Assembly: GCF_040567655.1 (NCBI RefSeq) | Contig: NZ_JBEXAC010000002.1 | Location: 496,001-560,000 of the forward strand | Reading direction: 5' to 3' | DNA: 64,000 nt | Source: Chitinophaga sp. H8 | GTDB taxonomy: Bacteria > Bacteroidota > Bacteroidia > Chitinophagales > Chitinophagaceae | Made by a program: the position numbers and the translations under genes | Shown: piece by piece, positions 15,353 through 24,920 of the stretch | How positions within the stretch are numbered: the first letter of the stretch is position 1 | Layout of the letters: every line of letters starts with the position of its first letter | The notes under the pieces: generated by a model | What the model was told of the DNA's origin: nothing | What the model saw: the letters and a program-made list of their open reading frames with translations, nothing else | The model's database searches: none

Positions 15353-18106
15353 TTATTCTGGTTCAAAGCCGAGCATAAAGGTAAACTTAGCAGCGTCCTT
15401 TAATCCGCCACCCGGCCTCAGACGGTCAAATCCTATGCCATAGTCAAACCCTAACAATCCAAACATCGGCAGGTAAAAGCGCATACCCAAACCAGCAGAG
15501 CGACGCAGCCTGAAAGGATTGTAATCGTTAAAGTCACGGTAACCGTTCGCGGCTTCCAGGAACGCCAACCCGAAGATCGTAGAACTTGGATTCAGACTGA
15601 ATGGATAACGCAATTCCATCACATACTTGTTGAAGATCGTAAACCCTTCATAACCAATAGGCTGACCACTTTCCGGATTCAACCGTGGATTGGAAGTATA
15701 ATACACCGGATAACCTCTCTGGGAAATGATATCACGGTCATAGATCGCAAAGTTGCTCAAACCATCTCCTCCCAACTCAAAGCGGCCAAATGGCGACAGG
15801 GTGGTACGGTTATTATACCGGCCAATGTAACCAAACTTCGCAGATACTTTCAGTACCATGGACTTATTATCCGTGCCGGATGGCTTGCTCAATGGTACAA
15901 ACCATTCTGCATTGAAACGGTACTTCTGGTACTCAATGAAATTAAACTGCTGGGATATCGGATCCTTGGTGTAATCCTTGGATGGATTGAATAAAGAGTA
16001 AGGTGGGGTAAACTGACCAGACAACATAAAGCTGGAACCACTACGCGGGAAAATCTGCTGATCCACAGAAGACCTCGCAAAAGTAATCTTCAGGTTAATG
16101 TTGTTGGAAGTACCATTGTCAAAACCTGGTATCCCGAAATAGTTATAGTTCTTCAGCTTATACTGCTGGTAGTTCAAAGAGTAGATCAGGGAGAAATAGT
16201 CATCCGGCCATTTCAGCTGCTTACCCAATGATACGGAAGCTCCCAATACCTTAAAGTGCCCATCCTGCAAAGAACTGGTGTCATATTGCGGACGGTAGTA
16301 GTTCTGGTAAGCCCATGGATTCTGATAACTGCTGTAAAAGCTCACAGAAAACTGGTTACGTTTCTTTCCACCTAACCATGGCTCGGTGAAAGAGAAGTTG
16401 TAGGAACGATACGCTTTACCGTTAGAAGACACCCTTACAGACAATTTCTGTCCATCACCACTTGGTAACGGATCCCAGGTTTCCTTGTTAAAGATGTTAC
16501 GCAGGGAGAAGTTATTAAAGGTTACCCCCAGGGTACCGGTAAGGCCGATATAACCACCCCAACCGGCAGACAATTCCAATTGGTCGTTTGCTTTCTCTTC
16601 TACAGTATAGTCGATATCCACTGTACCATCGGCCACATTAGGCACCGGATTGATCCCTACTTTCTCCGGGTTGAAAAAGCCGAGGTTGGATATTTCACGC
16701 TGGGAACGGATCAGATCCGCACGGCTGAATTTTTCTCCGGGGATTGTACGCAGCTCACGACGGATCACGTGCTCATTGGTTTTTTCATTACCTGCAATAC
16801 GTACTTCCTTGATCGTAGCCTGCGGCCCTTCCTGGATCCTGATCTCGTAATCGATCGTATCTCCCTTAATCCCTACTTCTACCGGATCAATACGGAAAAA
16901 CAGGTACCCATAGTCCATATACATGCCGCTGATATCACCACCTTCCGGCGACATCTGCTTCCCCAGCCGCTTATCCAGCAATTCCAGGTTGTAGGTATCT
17001 CCTTTTTTGATACCTAACATACGTGTCAGCAGGGAATCATTATACCGGGTGTTACCTTTCCAGGTAATATCCCCGAAATAGTATTTTTTACCTTCAGACA
17101 GCTGCATGTCTATATTCAGGTTCTGGGTTTTGGATTTGTAGGTGGTATCCCGTACAATCACCGCATCCCGGTAACCTTTGGAGTTATAAAAAGCAATTAC
17201 TTTTTCTTTATCTTCTATATACTTTGATTCGTTGAATTTGGCAGAGCTGAATAATTTAAAGCGGAAGTAAGGATCCAGCGCTTCGATCGTCCTGGAAGGT
17301 ACCAGGAAACCATATGTTTTCCAGTAATCATCCGGCACGGCAGTAGAGTCTACATATACATGCTCATTATCAGGGTACAAGGTCATACGGGTACGTTCTT
17401 TGGTACCCTTCATTTTCTTTTTGATCTTGTTATCAGGGATGTTCTGATTACCAACGATATTGATCTGGTTTACTTTTACTTTGGTGCCTTTACTGATGCT
17501 GATCACCACATCCACGCTGTTCACCTGCCCGGTGGCTTCTTTCTCTTCAATTTTTACGGAAGCATTTCCAAAACCTTTATCTGCATAGTATTTATGAATA
17601 ACGGCAGTAGCATTTTGTCTGACGCTTTGGGTAAACACACTACCCTTACGTAAGCCGGATTTGGTGGTGAGTTCGTCTGCATCTGTTTTTTTAACCCCTC
17701 TGAACACAAAGGATGACATACGGGGCATTTCCTTCAAACCTATTTCCAGCCAGATCTTGTTACCTTCTATTTTAGTAATGTAGATCACTACATCCGCGAA
17801 CAGGCGTTGGCCCCATAAGCTTTGAATCGCTTTGGTAAACTGATCGCCACCGGGATAGAGGATTTTATCCCCTACATTCAAACCTGATAAAGACAGCAGT
17901 AAAGACTTATCCAGATATTGTGTACCACTTACCGTAATCTCTGCTATTTCATACTGTTGCGGCGCTGATGGAATAAGTGGCAAACCAGCTGGTGGATTAG
18001 CGGGTGCCGGCGCAGGTAGCGTATCTATTTGTTGGGCGGATACACGTAAGCCTGCACTGCAACATAATGCTATAGCCAGTAGGCTCCTAGGAAATAATTT
18101 CTTCAT
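15353..18106 (-). CDS. bamA: Outer membrane protein assembly factor BamA
   Basis: A 917-aa Omp85 protein that folds beta-barrels into the outer membrane. The signal peptide (FPRSLLAIALCCSAGLRVSA) is followed by several POTRA domains (about 45-470; EITVSGTQYLDKSLLLSLSG and VRIAGNEKTNEHVIRRELR are typical POTRA openings). The C-terminal 16-strand barrel includes LELSAGWGGYIGLTGTLG near its start. The ATG at 18106 is used, since the upstream frame opens only with TTG; it overlaps the uppS 3' end by 20 bases. The protein ends MLGFEPE, not in a plain aromatic beta-signal. Confidence 0.97.
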   Translation of the reverse strand: MKKLFPRSLLAIALCCSAGLRVSAQQIDTLPAPAPANPPAGLPLIPSAPQQYEIAEITVSGTQYLDKSLLLSLSGLNVGDKILYPGGDQFTKAIQSLWGQRLFADVVIYITKIEGNKIWLEIGLKEMPRMSSFVFRGVKKTDADELTTKSGLRKGSVFTQSVRQNATAVIHKYYADKGFGNASVKIEEKEATGQVNSVDVVISISKGTKVKVNQINIVGNQNIPDNKIKKKMKGTKERTRMTLYPDNEHVYVDSTAVPDDYWKTYGFLVPSRTIEALDPYFRFKLFSSAKFNESKYIEDKEKVIAFYNSKGYRDAVIVRDTTYKSKTQNLNIDMQLSEGKKYYFGDITWKGNTRYNDSLLTRMLGIKKGDTYNLELLDKRLGKQMSPEGGDISGMYMDYGYLFFRIDPVEVGIKGDTIDYEIRIQEGPQATIKEVRIAGNEKTNEHVIRRELRTIPGEKFSRADLIRSQREISNLGFFNPEKVGINPVPNVADGTVDIDYTVEEKANDQLELSAGWGGYIGLTGTLGVTFNNFSLRNIFNKETWDPLPSGDGQKLSVRVSSNGKAYRSYNFSFTEPWLGGKKRNQFSVSFYSSYQNPWAYQNYYRPQYDTSSLQDGHFKVLGASVSLGKQLKWPDDYFSLIYSLNYQQYKLKNYNYFGIPGFDNGTSNNINLKITFARSSVDQQIFPRSGSSFMLSGQFTPPYSLFNPSKDYTKDPISQQFNFIEYQKYRFNAEWFVPLSKPSGTDNKSMVLKVSAKFGYIGRYNNRTTLSPFGRFELGGDGLSNFAIYDRDIISQRGYPVYYTSNPRLNPESGQPIGYEGFTIFNKYVMELRYPFSLNPSSTIFGLAFLEAANGYRDFNDYNPFRLRRSAGLGMRFYLPMFGLLGFDYGIGFDRLRPGGGLKDAAKFTFMLGFEPE

Positions 18107-18848
18107 TCTGCTGTATTTGTTCGCTTGTTTTTCCAAAACGCCTTTCTCTCGTTTGGTAGTTTAAGATAGCTTCGTAAAGATGCTCATTGCGGAAATCAGG
18201 CCAGCGGGTATCTGTAAAATACAGTTCCGCGTAGGCGAGCTGATAAAGTAAGAAATTGCTGATCCTGCATTCACCACTGGTTCTGATCATTAGTTCCGGG
18301 TCGGGCATACCTGCTGTACAAAGGTATTTTTCCCAGGTTTCCGGGGTAACATTCGCAGGGTCCAGTTTTCCCTGTTGCGCATCCAGCGCTATTTTCTTAG
18401 CTGCATTCACTATTTCCCAGCGGGCACTGTAACTCAATGCCATGACCAGGTTTAAGCCTGTATTCGGAGCGGTAATAGCCATTGCCTCCTCCATTTCCTG
18501 CTGGCAATGAGGCGGCAACATACTCATATCCCCTATTACCCGCAAACGTATATTATTTTTACACAATGTATCTACCTCCTTACGGATAGTATTTACCAGT
18601 AATTCCATGATACCATTTACTTCATACACGGGACGGTCCCAGTTTTCAGTAGAAAACGCATACAATGTAAGATACCCGATACCTAACTCAGCACAGGTTT
18701 CCACGATCGTGCGCACACTCTCTACCCCTTCGTGATGGCCATAAAGCCGGTCCTGCCCACGTTCTTTTGCCCAGCGGCCATTCCCATCCATGATGATGGC
18801 GATATGACGTGGTAACCGTTGCAAGTCCAATTTATCCTTCAAACTCAT
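18087..18848 (-). CDS. uppS: Undecaprenyl diphosphate synthase
   Basis: A 253-aa cis-prenyltransferase that makes the C55 lipid carrier for peptidoglycan and surface glycans. Motifs are HIAIIMDGNGRWAKERG with the catalytic Asp, GHHEGVESVRTIVE, LTLYAFSTENWDRP, and PELMIRTSGECRISNFLLYQ. These cover the conserved regions of the family. It heads the cluster, has a promoter at 18892-18929 and overlaps bamA, so outer membrane assembly and carrier-lipid synthesis are probably co-transcribed. Confidence 0.97.
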   Translation of the reverse strand: MSLKDKLDLQRLPRHIAIIMDGNGRWAKERGQDRLYGHHEGVESVRTIVETCAELGIGYLTLYAFSTENWDRPVYEVNGIMELLVNTIRKEVDTLCKNNIRLRVIGDMSMLPPHCQQEMEEAMAITAPNTGLNLVMALSYSARWEIVNAAKKIALDAQQGKLDPANVTPETWEKYLCTAGMPDPELMIRTSGECRISNFLLYQLAYAELYFTDTRWPDFRNEHLYEAILNYQTRERRFGKTSEQIQQNEEIIS

Positions 18849-18891
18849 GCGTGTGTTTCAGGCGTATTATAACAGATTTACTAAAAGTGTG

Positions 18892-18929
18892 CAAAGATAC
18901 AAAAATAGAGTAATGACTTTGTCAGCAAA
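18892..18929 (-). promoter_or_regulatory. Promoter of the uppS-bamA cluster
   Basis: Two -7 boxes stand side by side on the minus strand: TATTTTTG (18900-18907) and TATCTTTG (18892-18899). A TTTG element (18926-18929) lies 18 bases from the first, close to the 19-21 base Bacteroidota spacing. The remainder of the gap to 19191 shows nothing further. Confidence 0.6.
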
Positions 18930-19191
18930 GCATACCCGGTTGTTTTAACGTAGTTTTAACAGGGAATCCCACACCAGCGGGCATTTTGCAGTTTAGGAAC
19001 CGCCTTTGGCAGACAAAAAATGGCAGTTGGCAGGCAAATACTGAAACTATTCAGGCGTATATAAGTAGTCATCTTTAGTAAGTACGTGATATTATCCTGT
19101 AAAATGACAAAAAATAAACATTTTCTCCTAAAAAACATTTGTTTTCAGGCTTTTAAGGGCATCTTTTTCCCGGAAACAGTCCCGGACACCC

Positions 19192-20061
19192 CTAAAACTT
19201 ACACTTGTAAGAGGTAAACAGGAAGCTGATAGATAACTCTACGGTGGCAAACTGATCTTTATCCCGGCTATTGCCCCGCTGACGGCCGGCTACTCCCAGC
19301 GGATCGCCGGTTACATTGGACCGGTCCTGCAAAATAGAGGCGATACTGGCCTTACCATCCGGCAATGGCGGAAATACAGCGGCACCGGCATAGGTGGTGC
19401 TTACATCATCCAGGTAATCCGTGCCCGTAAAACGGTATAGTACTTCCAGCCCTACATTTACCGACCTGGAAATATTGTATTTAAAACCACCCCCCATCAA
19501 AAAAGCATAGGATACCAACCCGTAAGGCTTCCGGTCGGGATACATGGCAGATCCCTGCCCTTCTGTACGCAATGGCTGTAAATGGTATTTTTTATCCTGA
19601 TAATAGGTATAGGGGTCGAAAGCGAAAATGCTTAATCCCCCGGTAAAATAGGGCGTAAACCGGTGGTCCAGCGTACCGGGGTTAAACCGGAAAAAGTTAA
19701 AATCCCCCTGCAGCGACAGCTCCCCTACATTGGTATTAAAACTGAGGTTCCTGCGGCGCTGGAACTCGTTTTTGTTATACACATCGGAATACCCCAGCTG
19801 TAAAAACCGGGCGTGCAGCCTTACCCCTATATAATCATTGAAATATTTCCTGTAATAAACCCCCACCGTAGGCTTCACGGCATTCAAGGCCCCCCTGGTA
19901 TTGAGATCGCCAAAATAATGTGCACCTCCCACAGAAAAGCCCAGCTCCCCTACATACTGCAGCTCATTTTGCGCCATCACAGCCGGGGCAGACAGCATGG
20001 CCACCACCAATACCAATAAAGAGGATACGGAACGTTTGGCCGTAAAAACAATTTTTCGCAT
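19192..20061 (-). CDS. Outer membrane beta-barrel protein, DUF6089-like
   Basis: A 289-aa secreted protein. The signal peptide (SVSSLLVLVVAMLSAPAVMA) is followed by an eight-strand-type barrel pattern of alternating residues and aromatic girdles (YVGELGFSVGGAHYFGDL; VGVYYRKYFNDYIGVRLHAR; FTPYFTGGLSIFAFDPYTYY). The C-terminus reads TVELSISFLFTSYKCKF, ending in Phe as barrels do. Proteins like this usually sit next to uppS/bamA in Chitinophagaceae. The molecular role is unknown; a structural porin-like role is possible. Confidence 0.88.
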   Translation of the reverse strand: MRKIVFTAKRSVSSLLVLVVAMLSAPAVMAQNELQYVGELGFSVGGAHYFGDLNTRGALNAVKPTVGVYYRKYFNDYIGVRLHARFLQLGYSDVYNKNEFQRRRNLSFNTNVGELSLQGDFNFFRFNPGTLDHRFTPYFTGGLSIFAFDPYTYYQDKKYHLQPLRTEGQGSAMYPDRKPYGLVSYAFLMGGGFKYNISRSVNVGLEVLYRFTGTDYLDDVSTTYAGAAVFPPLPDGKASIASILQDRSNVTGDPLGVAGRQRGNSRDKDQFATVELSISFLFTSYKCKF

Positions 20062-20138
20062 AAATCAGTTCTTCTTAAACGCTATTATACCGCTTTTGGT
20101 ATGGGTACATATATCTGTAAATGTAACAATATAAACGA

Positions 20139-21026
20139 TTACTTGATCGTATTCCGCGCATCTATGCCCCACAGCAGCTTATTACGAAGGGTATGCAGGA
20201 AATTACTGTCGTCCAGCCGTAACAGACTCAGGGTAAATGCTTCTTTTTTCACGGCCAGCTGTACGGTATTATCAATGGTTTCCATCCTGGAATCCATCGT
20301 ACACAGAAACTGATCACTACGCCCTTCTACTTCAAAGGAAATGATATTATTATCCGGCACTACAATAGGCCTTACATTGAGGTTATGAGGGGCTACCGGC
20401 GTAATCACAAAGCTGCCCGCCTCCGGAAACACAATCGGGCCGCCACAGCTCAGCGAATAACCGGTGGATCCGGTGGGCGTAGATACAATCAGCCCATCTG
20501 CCCAGTAGGTATTCAGGAATTCTCCGTTCAGGTAAGTATGGATCTTGACCATGGCGGATGTATCTTTCTTGTGAATCGTAAATTCATTGAGCGCATAGGG
20601 CACCTCTCCAAACAAAGGCACATTGGCATCCAGGTGCAGCAGGGTACGCTGGTCTACAATATAGGTGCGGTGCTGCAATGCCTGTACCATGGCATGGATC
20701 TCATCTTTACCTATGCTGGCCAGAAATCCCAGCCGGCCAAAATTGATCCCGCAAACCGGAATATTTGTGTCCCGTACATAACAAACCGTATCCAGCAGGG
20801 TACCATCCCCGCCCAGGCTCATCAGGAAGTCTATTTTGCCCGGCAAGTCTTCGGCACAGGTAAAAATCTCCGGCTCATCAGTAAAATGGATATGAGGCTG
20901 TAAACTGCGGTAAAAAGGCTCATAGATAATGGCCGTTATCTCCTCCCGCTGCAACTCATCCAGCAATAGTTGAATATTCGATAAATCTTCTGTAATAAAT
21001 CCCCGGCTATAGAGAGCTACGCGCAT
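20139..21026 (-). CDS. nadK: NAD kinase
   Basis: A 295-aa kinase that phosphorylates NAD to NADP. The key motifs are LGGDGTLLDT (residues 71-80, with the catalytic Asp), INFGRLGFLASI, and the NE-type and TPTGSTGYSLSCGGPI motifs of the NAD site. The length is standard. ATG 21026 is directly followed upstream by repeat array B. It lies upstream of the beta-barrel gene on the same strand with a 77-base gap. Confidence 0.97.
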   Translation of the reverse strand: MRVALYSRGFITEDLSNIQLLLDELQREEITAIIYEPFYRSLQPHIHFTDEPEIFTCAEDLPGKIDFLMSLGGDGTLLDTVCYVRDTNIPVCGINFGRLGFLASIGKDEIHAMVQALQHRTYIVDQRTLLHLDANVPLFGEVPYALNEFTIHKKDTSAMVKIHTYLNGEFLNTYWADGLIVSTPTGSTGYSLSCGGPIVFPEAGSFVITPVAPHNLNVRPIVVPDNNIISFEVEGRSDQFLCTMDSRMETIDNTVQLAVKKEAFTLSLLRLDDSNFLHTLRNKLLWGIDARNTIK

Positions 21027-21030
21027 GTTA

Positions 21031-21136
21031 AGTTAGCTTTTAGCTGTTAGCTATTAGCTGTTAGTGAAGCCATAGATGGTCAGCGATTGGAATGAATACC
21101 AGCAGCTAACTGCTAAAAGCTAACAGCTAACAGCTG
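21031..21136. repeat. Inverted pair of 7-bp repeat arrays, site B
   Basis: The left arm (21031-21064) repeats TTAGCTTTTAGCTGTTAGC with a 7-base period. The right arm (21101-21136) repeats AGCTAACTGCTAAAAGC. The arms are complementary and enclose a loop of about 36 bases. The array fills the whole gap between nadK (start 21026) and the next gene's stop (21139). Confidence 0.88.
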
Positions 21137-21138
21137 TA

Positions 21139-22575
21139 TCACATATCTAGTTGAGTATGTAAAAATAGCCCTTTTTGCCCTAATTGGTTTACACTGTACT
21201 CAATACGCAGGCAGGTATCATAAAATGAAACGATGTCAAATCCTACCCCACCGGAATAAAGAAAGCGGTTATCCAGCGTAGCCCCTTTGGGAAACTTGTT
21301 ATAGGCATATCCCATATCGGCATAGGTTTTAGCCAGAATACGGAAGGGTACGGTACTGAATTTTTTAGGTACAATGGGCAGGTGTACTTTAAACGACAGT
21401 AATTCCTGGCGGAGGGTAGATTTAAAGATAAAATAGCTGGTCCCGTCTACCACAAAATATTCCAGTCCGCGGAGGTAGTCGTCAGAGTAACCAATAGCTT
21501 TCTGGTTTACATAGGGCTGGTCGCCACCAAATTTTGCCTGGGAGCGGATGCCCAGGGCACCAAATGTTTTAGGCGCCAGCTGCCAGTACTTCACTGCTTC
21601 CAGACGCAGGCGGATATCATCAATATCGCTCAGCGGCCCTATCCCCTTTTTGCCGGCTTCTGCCACAATCGTCAGTCCTTTTAACGGGTATATCCAGCTA
21701 TCCGCCTTGATATAATTCATGCGGTAGTTCAGCTCCAGGTACCTGACCTCGTTGCGCCCTTTGCCCAGGTAGTCGGGATTGAGCAATACCACCGAGTCGC
21801 CTACCTTTTCATAATTGTAGCTGAGGTATACCCGGTGGCGGGTGTTAATGGCTCTCCGGTAGCTATAGTTAAGCCCTATGCTGTAGGCCTGCCGCTGAAA
21901 GTCTACGTTACGGAAAAACTGTTGTTTATTGCCGCTGCTGGTGCTTTCGTTCACCTCCCGGTTACGGCTGTAAGACACGAGGATACCGGCGCCATGACGG
22001 TAGTTTTTATCGATATAAGGCACATTATATCCCAGGGCAAAACGCTGCGTATACCCAAACTGGATATCTGCATGCAGGTCATCCCTTCTGCCGGTCATAT
22101 TCTCCTGGATCAGCCTCACCCCGATATTTACCCGGTCCAGGCTACGGCCCTGCTCTACCCACCATTGGTTAAAGTTGCGGTCGGCCAGTTTAAAAATAGG
22201 GATCGGAAACGTATACCAGCGCTCCCATACTTCAAATATGACATCCGCATACTGGCCATTCCAGTTCTTTATATTGGCAGTCACATTCAGGAAAAGGGAA
22301 ATATTGAGCAACTGCTTACGTCTTTCTTCCAGCGTTTCGGCCAGGTCTTTCAGCCGGATGGTATCGCCGGGGGTAAGACTTAATTCCCTTAAAATAATGG
22401 AGGTACGGGTACGTTTATTACCCTGTATAATGATATCGTTTACAATAAGATAACTGGAATCGGGAGCTCCCGCAGTGATGGAAGTGGCAGGTGCAATATT
22501 AGCTGACTGGCCGTATACAAACGGGGTTCCCGTCAACAGGCACCATATCCCCAACAGGTAAAATATTTTACCCAT
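21139..22575 (-). CDS. BamA/TamA-family outer membrane protein with one POTRA domain
   Basis: A 478-aa protein. The signal peptide (FYLLGIWCLLTGTPFVYG) is followed by one clear POTRA domain at about 43-115 (LIVNDIIIQGNKRTRTSIIL then LSLTPGDTIRL). A C-terminal barrel starts near 150 with many Tyr/Arg-rich strands (GYTQRFALGYNVPYIDKNYR) and ends SVNQLGQKGLFLHTQLDM. It is much shorter than BamA, so it is a distinct Omp85-type insertase or translocase of unknown client. Its ATG overlaps the stop of the CBS gene by one base (TAATG), so the pair is translationally coupled. Confidence 0.85.
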   Translation of the reverse strand: MGKIFYLLGIWCLLTGTPFVYGQSANIAPATSITAGAPDSSYLIVNDIIIQGNKRTRTSIILRELSLTPGDTIRLKDLAETLEERRKQLLNISLFLNVTANIKNWNGQYADVIFEVWERWYTFPIPIFKLADRNFNQWWVEQGRSLDRVNIGVRLIQENMTGRRDDLHADIQFGYTQRFALGYNVPYIDKNYRHGAGILVSYSRNREVNESTSSGNKQQFFRNVDFQRQAYSIGLNYSYRRAINTRHRVYLSYNYEKVGDSVVLLNPDYLGKGRNEVRYLELNYRMNYIKADSWIYPLKGLTIVAEAGKKGIGPLSDIDDIRLRLEAVKYWQLAPKTFGALGIRSQAKFGGDQPYVNQKAIGYSDDYLRGLEYFVVDGTSYFIFKSTLRQELLSFKVHLPIVPKKFSTVPFRILAKTYADMGYAYNKFPKGATLDNRFLYSGGVGFDIVSFYDTCLRIEYSVNQLGQKGLFLHTQLDM

Positions 22576-23234
22576 TACATGTTGATATAGTTCATCAACA
22601 GGTCGTAGTTCTTTTTGAGCAGCTCTTCTTCCGGTTCTTCAGAGAAAGTATATTTCACCACATAATTAAAGCGTTCAAAAGTAGCCAATATAGATTGCAG
22701 TTCCTGGCGGTTGGTTTTCAACAATACCTCCAGCCGTCCCGAGACAGGGTTGGTAATGGTATTTACACTCAGGATCGTTACCTCATTGGATTCTGCAATA
22801 CGGGCTATTTCGCTCAGGCTGTAATCACGCGGATCTACATCCAGGGCGATGATACCACCGGTTTCTTTCACCCCGTTATATTGTGCCAGTGCGGCCAGCA
22901 GGTTGTCTTTGGTAATAATGCCCAGGTATTCGTTTTCCCTGGTAATAACCGGCAATGCAGAGAGTTTAAAGTCATAGAACAGTTTCAGCGCCTCAAAAAG
23001 ATGCGCATTTTCCATGATGCCGGGTTTCGTGCCGTTATATTCTATTGATTCCAATAAAATATCCGGGTCTTCCAGGTCCAGGATCTCATCTTCCTCTACC
23101 AGCGCCAGGTACTTATTTTCCACCACCATAGGCAGTTGCGTTAAATGATATTCATTCATGAGGCGCAACGCCTTGGAACCTGCATCCAACGGATGCAAAA
23201 TCGGTACTGTTGATATGAGTTCACGTGCCAGCAT
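22575..23234 (-). CDS. CBS-domain protein
   Basis: A 219-aa cytoplasmic protein with two CBS motifs (about 1-60 and 70-130; LHPLDAGSKALRLMNEYHL and LSALPVITRENEYLGIITKD). A C-terminal ACT-like or dimerisation region follows (GGIIALDVDPRDYSLSEIAR, then EVTILSVNT). CBS pairs bind adenosine nucleotides and usually gate a partner protein. Its stop overlaps the start of the Omp85-like gene. The partner and ligand are not known. Confidence 0.88.
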   Translation of the reverse strand: MLARELISTVPILHPLDAGSKALRLMNEYHLTQLPMVVENKYLALVEEDEILDLEDPDILLESIEYNGTKPGIMENAHLFEALKLFYDFKLSALPVITRENEYLGIITKDNLLAALAQYNGVKETGGIIALDVDPRDYSLSEIARIAESNEVTILSVNTITNPVSGRLEVLLKTNRQELQSILATFERFNYVVKYTFSEEPEEELLKKNYDLLMNYINM

Positions 23235-23413
23235 TACGGTTCTGTTCTTTTACAATAATAACAAAGAGTATTCCAATCGGAGCAGCTTTGCCATTAAAAA
23301 CTAATTAAATTATACTTTACCGTTAGACTCCCGGTATAAAGATACGTTTAACTGCGGCTTCCAGATTGCAGGGCAAGAAATCAAATAGTGTTGCAGGCGA
23401 TGTAAGTAAAAGG

Positions 23414-24184
23414 TCAGTTATTGTTCTTCAACTTTTCAAGAAAGGCATGCAAGATTACATTGAACTCATCCGGCACCTCCATCATGGGGGCGTGGCCGCA
23501 TTTATCAATAAATTTAAGTTCGGAATTCGGTATCAGTTTCTGAAATTCCTCTCCTACCATAGGCGGGGTAACGGTATCATTATTACCCCAAATGAGCAAG
23601 GTAGGTACTTTTATCTCTTTCAGCTCTTCCCCCAGGTTATGGCGTATCGCCGATTTGGCCAGGGTAATGATCTTGATTACTTTCAGACGGTTATTTACGA
23701 TCTCAAACATTTCATCTACCAACTCTTTGGTAGCGATTTTAGGATCATAAAAGGTAAGCTCGGCTTTTTTGCGGATATATTCATAATCGCCGCGCTTAGG
23801 GTAAGTTTCGCCCATCCCGTTTTCAAACAGGCCGGAACTGCCCGTAAGGATCAGCGACTTAATAACTGCTTCGGGGTGCTTCAACAGGTATACCAATGCT
23901 ACATGGCCTCCCAGTGAATTACCCAGTAAATGAAAATTTTTATATCCTCTTGCCTCTATAAATTTATGTACATATTTGGCTAATCCACCTACCGAGGTAT
24001 CCAAAATGTTCAGATCATACAAGGGTAACATTGGGATCACCACCTTATTATATTGCCTGAAATACTCTACTACGCCGGAGAAATTACTCAATGCGCCGAA
24101 TAGTCCATGTAATAACACTAATGGTTCACCTTCTCCTTCCTCTACAAACTTAAACTTGCCCTGTGTTTTGATTTCGTAATCCAT
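23414..24184 (-). CDS. Alpha/beta hydrolase
   Basis: A 256-aa alpha/beta-hydrolase fold enzyme. The oxyanion motif is LVLLHGLFGALSNFSG, the nucleophile elbow GNSLGGHVALVYL, the acid is in LLIWGNNDTVTP, and the catalytic His is in DKCGHAPMME. The ATG at 24184 is used; an upstream TTG would add two residues. The substrate is unknown. Esterase or lipase-like activity is plausible, and the position next to membrane genes gives no firm clue. Confidence 0.9.
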   Translation of the reverse strand: MDYEIKTQGKFKFVEEGEGEPLVLLHGLFGALSNFSGVVEYFRQYNKVVIPMLPLYDLNILDTSVGGLAKYVHKFIEARGYKNFHLLGNSLGGHVALVYLLKHPEAVIKSLILTGSSGLFENGMGETYPKRGDYEYIRKKAELTFYDPKIATKELVDEMFEIVNNRLKVIKIITLAKSAIRHNLGEELKEIKVPTLLIWGNNDTVTPPMVGEEFQKLIPNSELKFIDKCGHAPMMEVPDEFNVILHAFLEKLKNNN

Positions 24185-24255
24185 TGCCAAATCTTGAAAG
24201 TCAATTTTGCGCTAAAATAATTCTTTTTCTTAATTCAAGTAATCTTTGAAACGAG

Positions 24256-24798
24256 TTAAACCGGCTGTAACTGTTTTGCAGCACTATCAAAGAATGATTG
24301 TAACTGCCCGAACACATCTTTAAATACGGGCATTATTTTCCCCATATTATCAACTACCCAGGGACCTATTTCATCAATGTACGGATACACTACAGATTGC
24401 AATTTGGTTTCCGGACTAAGCCAGTATAACTGGTTGGCAATCCATAATAAAACACTGTAAATAACGATAAATATTACACTATATAACAAAATACCGCCCA
24501 GTCTGTTTACCCAGCCCAGCAAAGCCAGCTCTACCAGCTTCTGCAAAGCTCCGGCTCCCAGCCTTACCAGCAATATTACCCCTAAAAAAAGGCAGATAAA
24601 ACATAATACCGGCAGCCAGCGGGAGTGCATCCCCCAATGTTCCTGGGTATACAATACAGCTACAGAGGTAAGTTTCAAAGCAGCGGCCATCCCCAGCATC
24701 ACTGCCACCAGGGAAAATATGGCCACAATGAGTCCCCGGGAATAGCCTTTGTATATCGCAAAAACCATTATGATGGCAAAAACAATGTCGATGGACAA
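24256..24798 (-). CDS. CvpA-family membrane protein
   Basis: A 180-aa protein with four predicted membrane segments (about 2-20, 25-45, 62-82 and 100-125). The N-terminus SIDIVFAIIMVFAIYKGYSR and the following RGLIVAIFSLVAVMLG match the CvpA family. The best start is TTG 24798 because the conserved N-terminus begins there and the next ATG would remove it. Repeat array C begins four bases upstream. CvpA proteins are linked to colicin V production and envelope homeostasis; the exact role is not known. Confidence 0.87.
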   Translation of the reverse strand: MSIDIVFAIIMVFAIYKGYSRGLIVAIFSLVAVMLGMAAALKLTSVAVLYTQEHWGMHSRWLPVLCFICLFLGVILLVRLGAGALQKLVELALLGWVNRLGGILLYSVIFIVIYSVLLWIANQLYWLSPETKLQSVVYPYIDEIGPWVVDNMGKIMPVFKDVFGQLQSFFDSAAKQLQPV

Positions 24799-24801
24799 AT
24801 C

Positions 24802-24920
24802 TTTAGCTTTTAGCTGTTAGCTATTAGCTGTTAGCTATTGTGTTATGTTTTTAGCCGTTAGCATTTACCATGGAGGCTTCCATAAAAAGGCTAAAAGCTA
24901 AAAGCCAATAGCTAAAAGCT
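24802..24920. repeat. Inverted pair of 7-bp repeat arrays, site C
   Basis: Left arm 24802-24838 has five 7-base units (AGCTTTT, AGCTGTT, AGCTATT, AGCTGTT, AGCTATT). Right arm 24889-24920 carries complementary AGCTAAA units. A second, shorter TTAGCCGTTAGC piece lies at 24851-24862. The right arm supplies the AGC TTT TAG ending of the YqeY-like gene, and the left arm abuts the TTG start of cvpA. Confidence 0.9.
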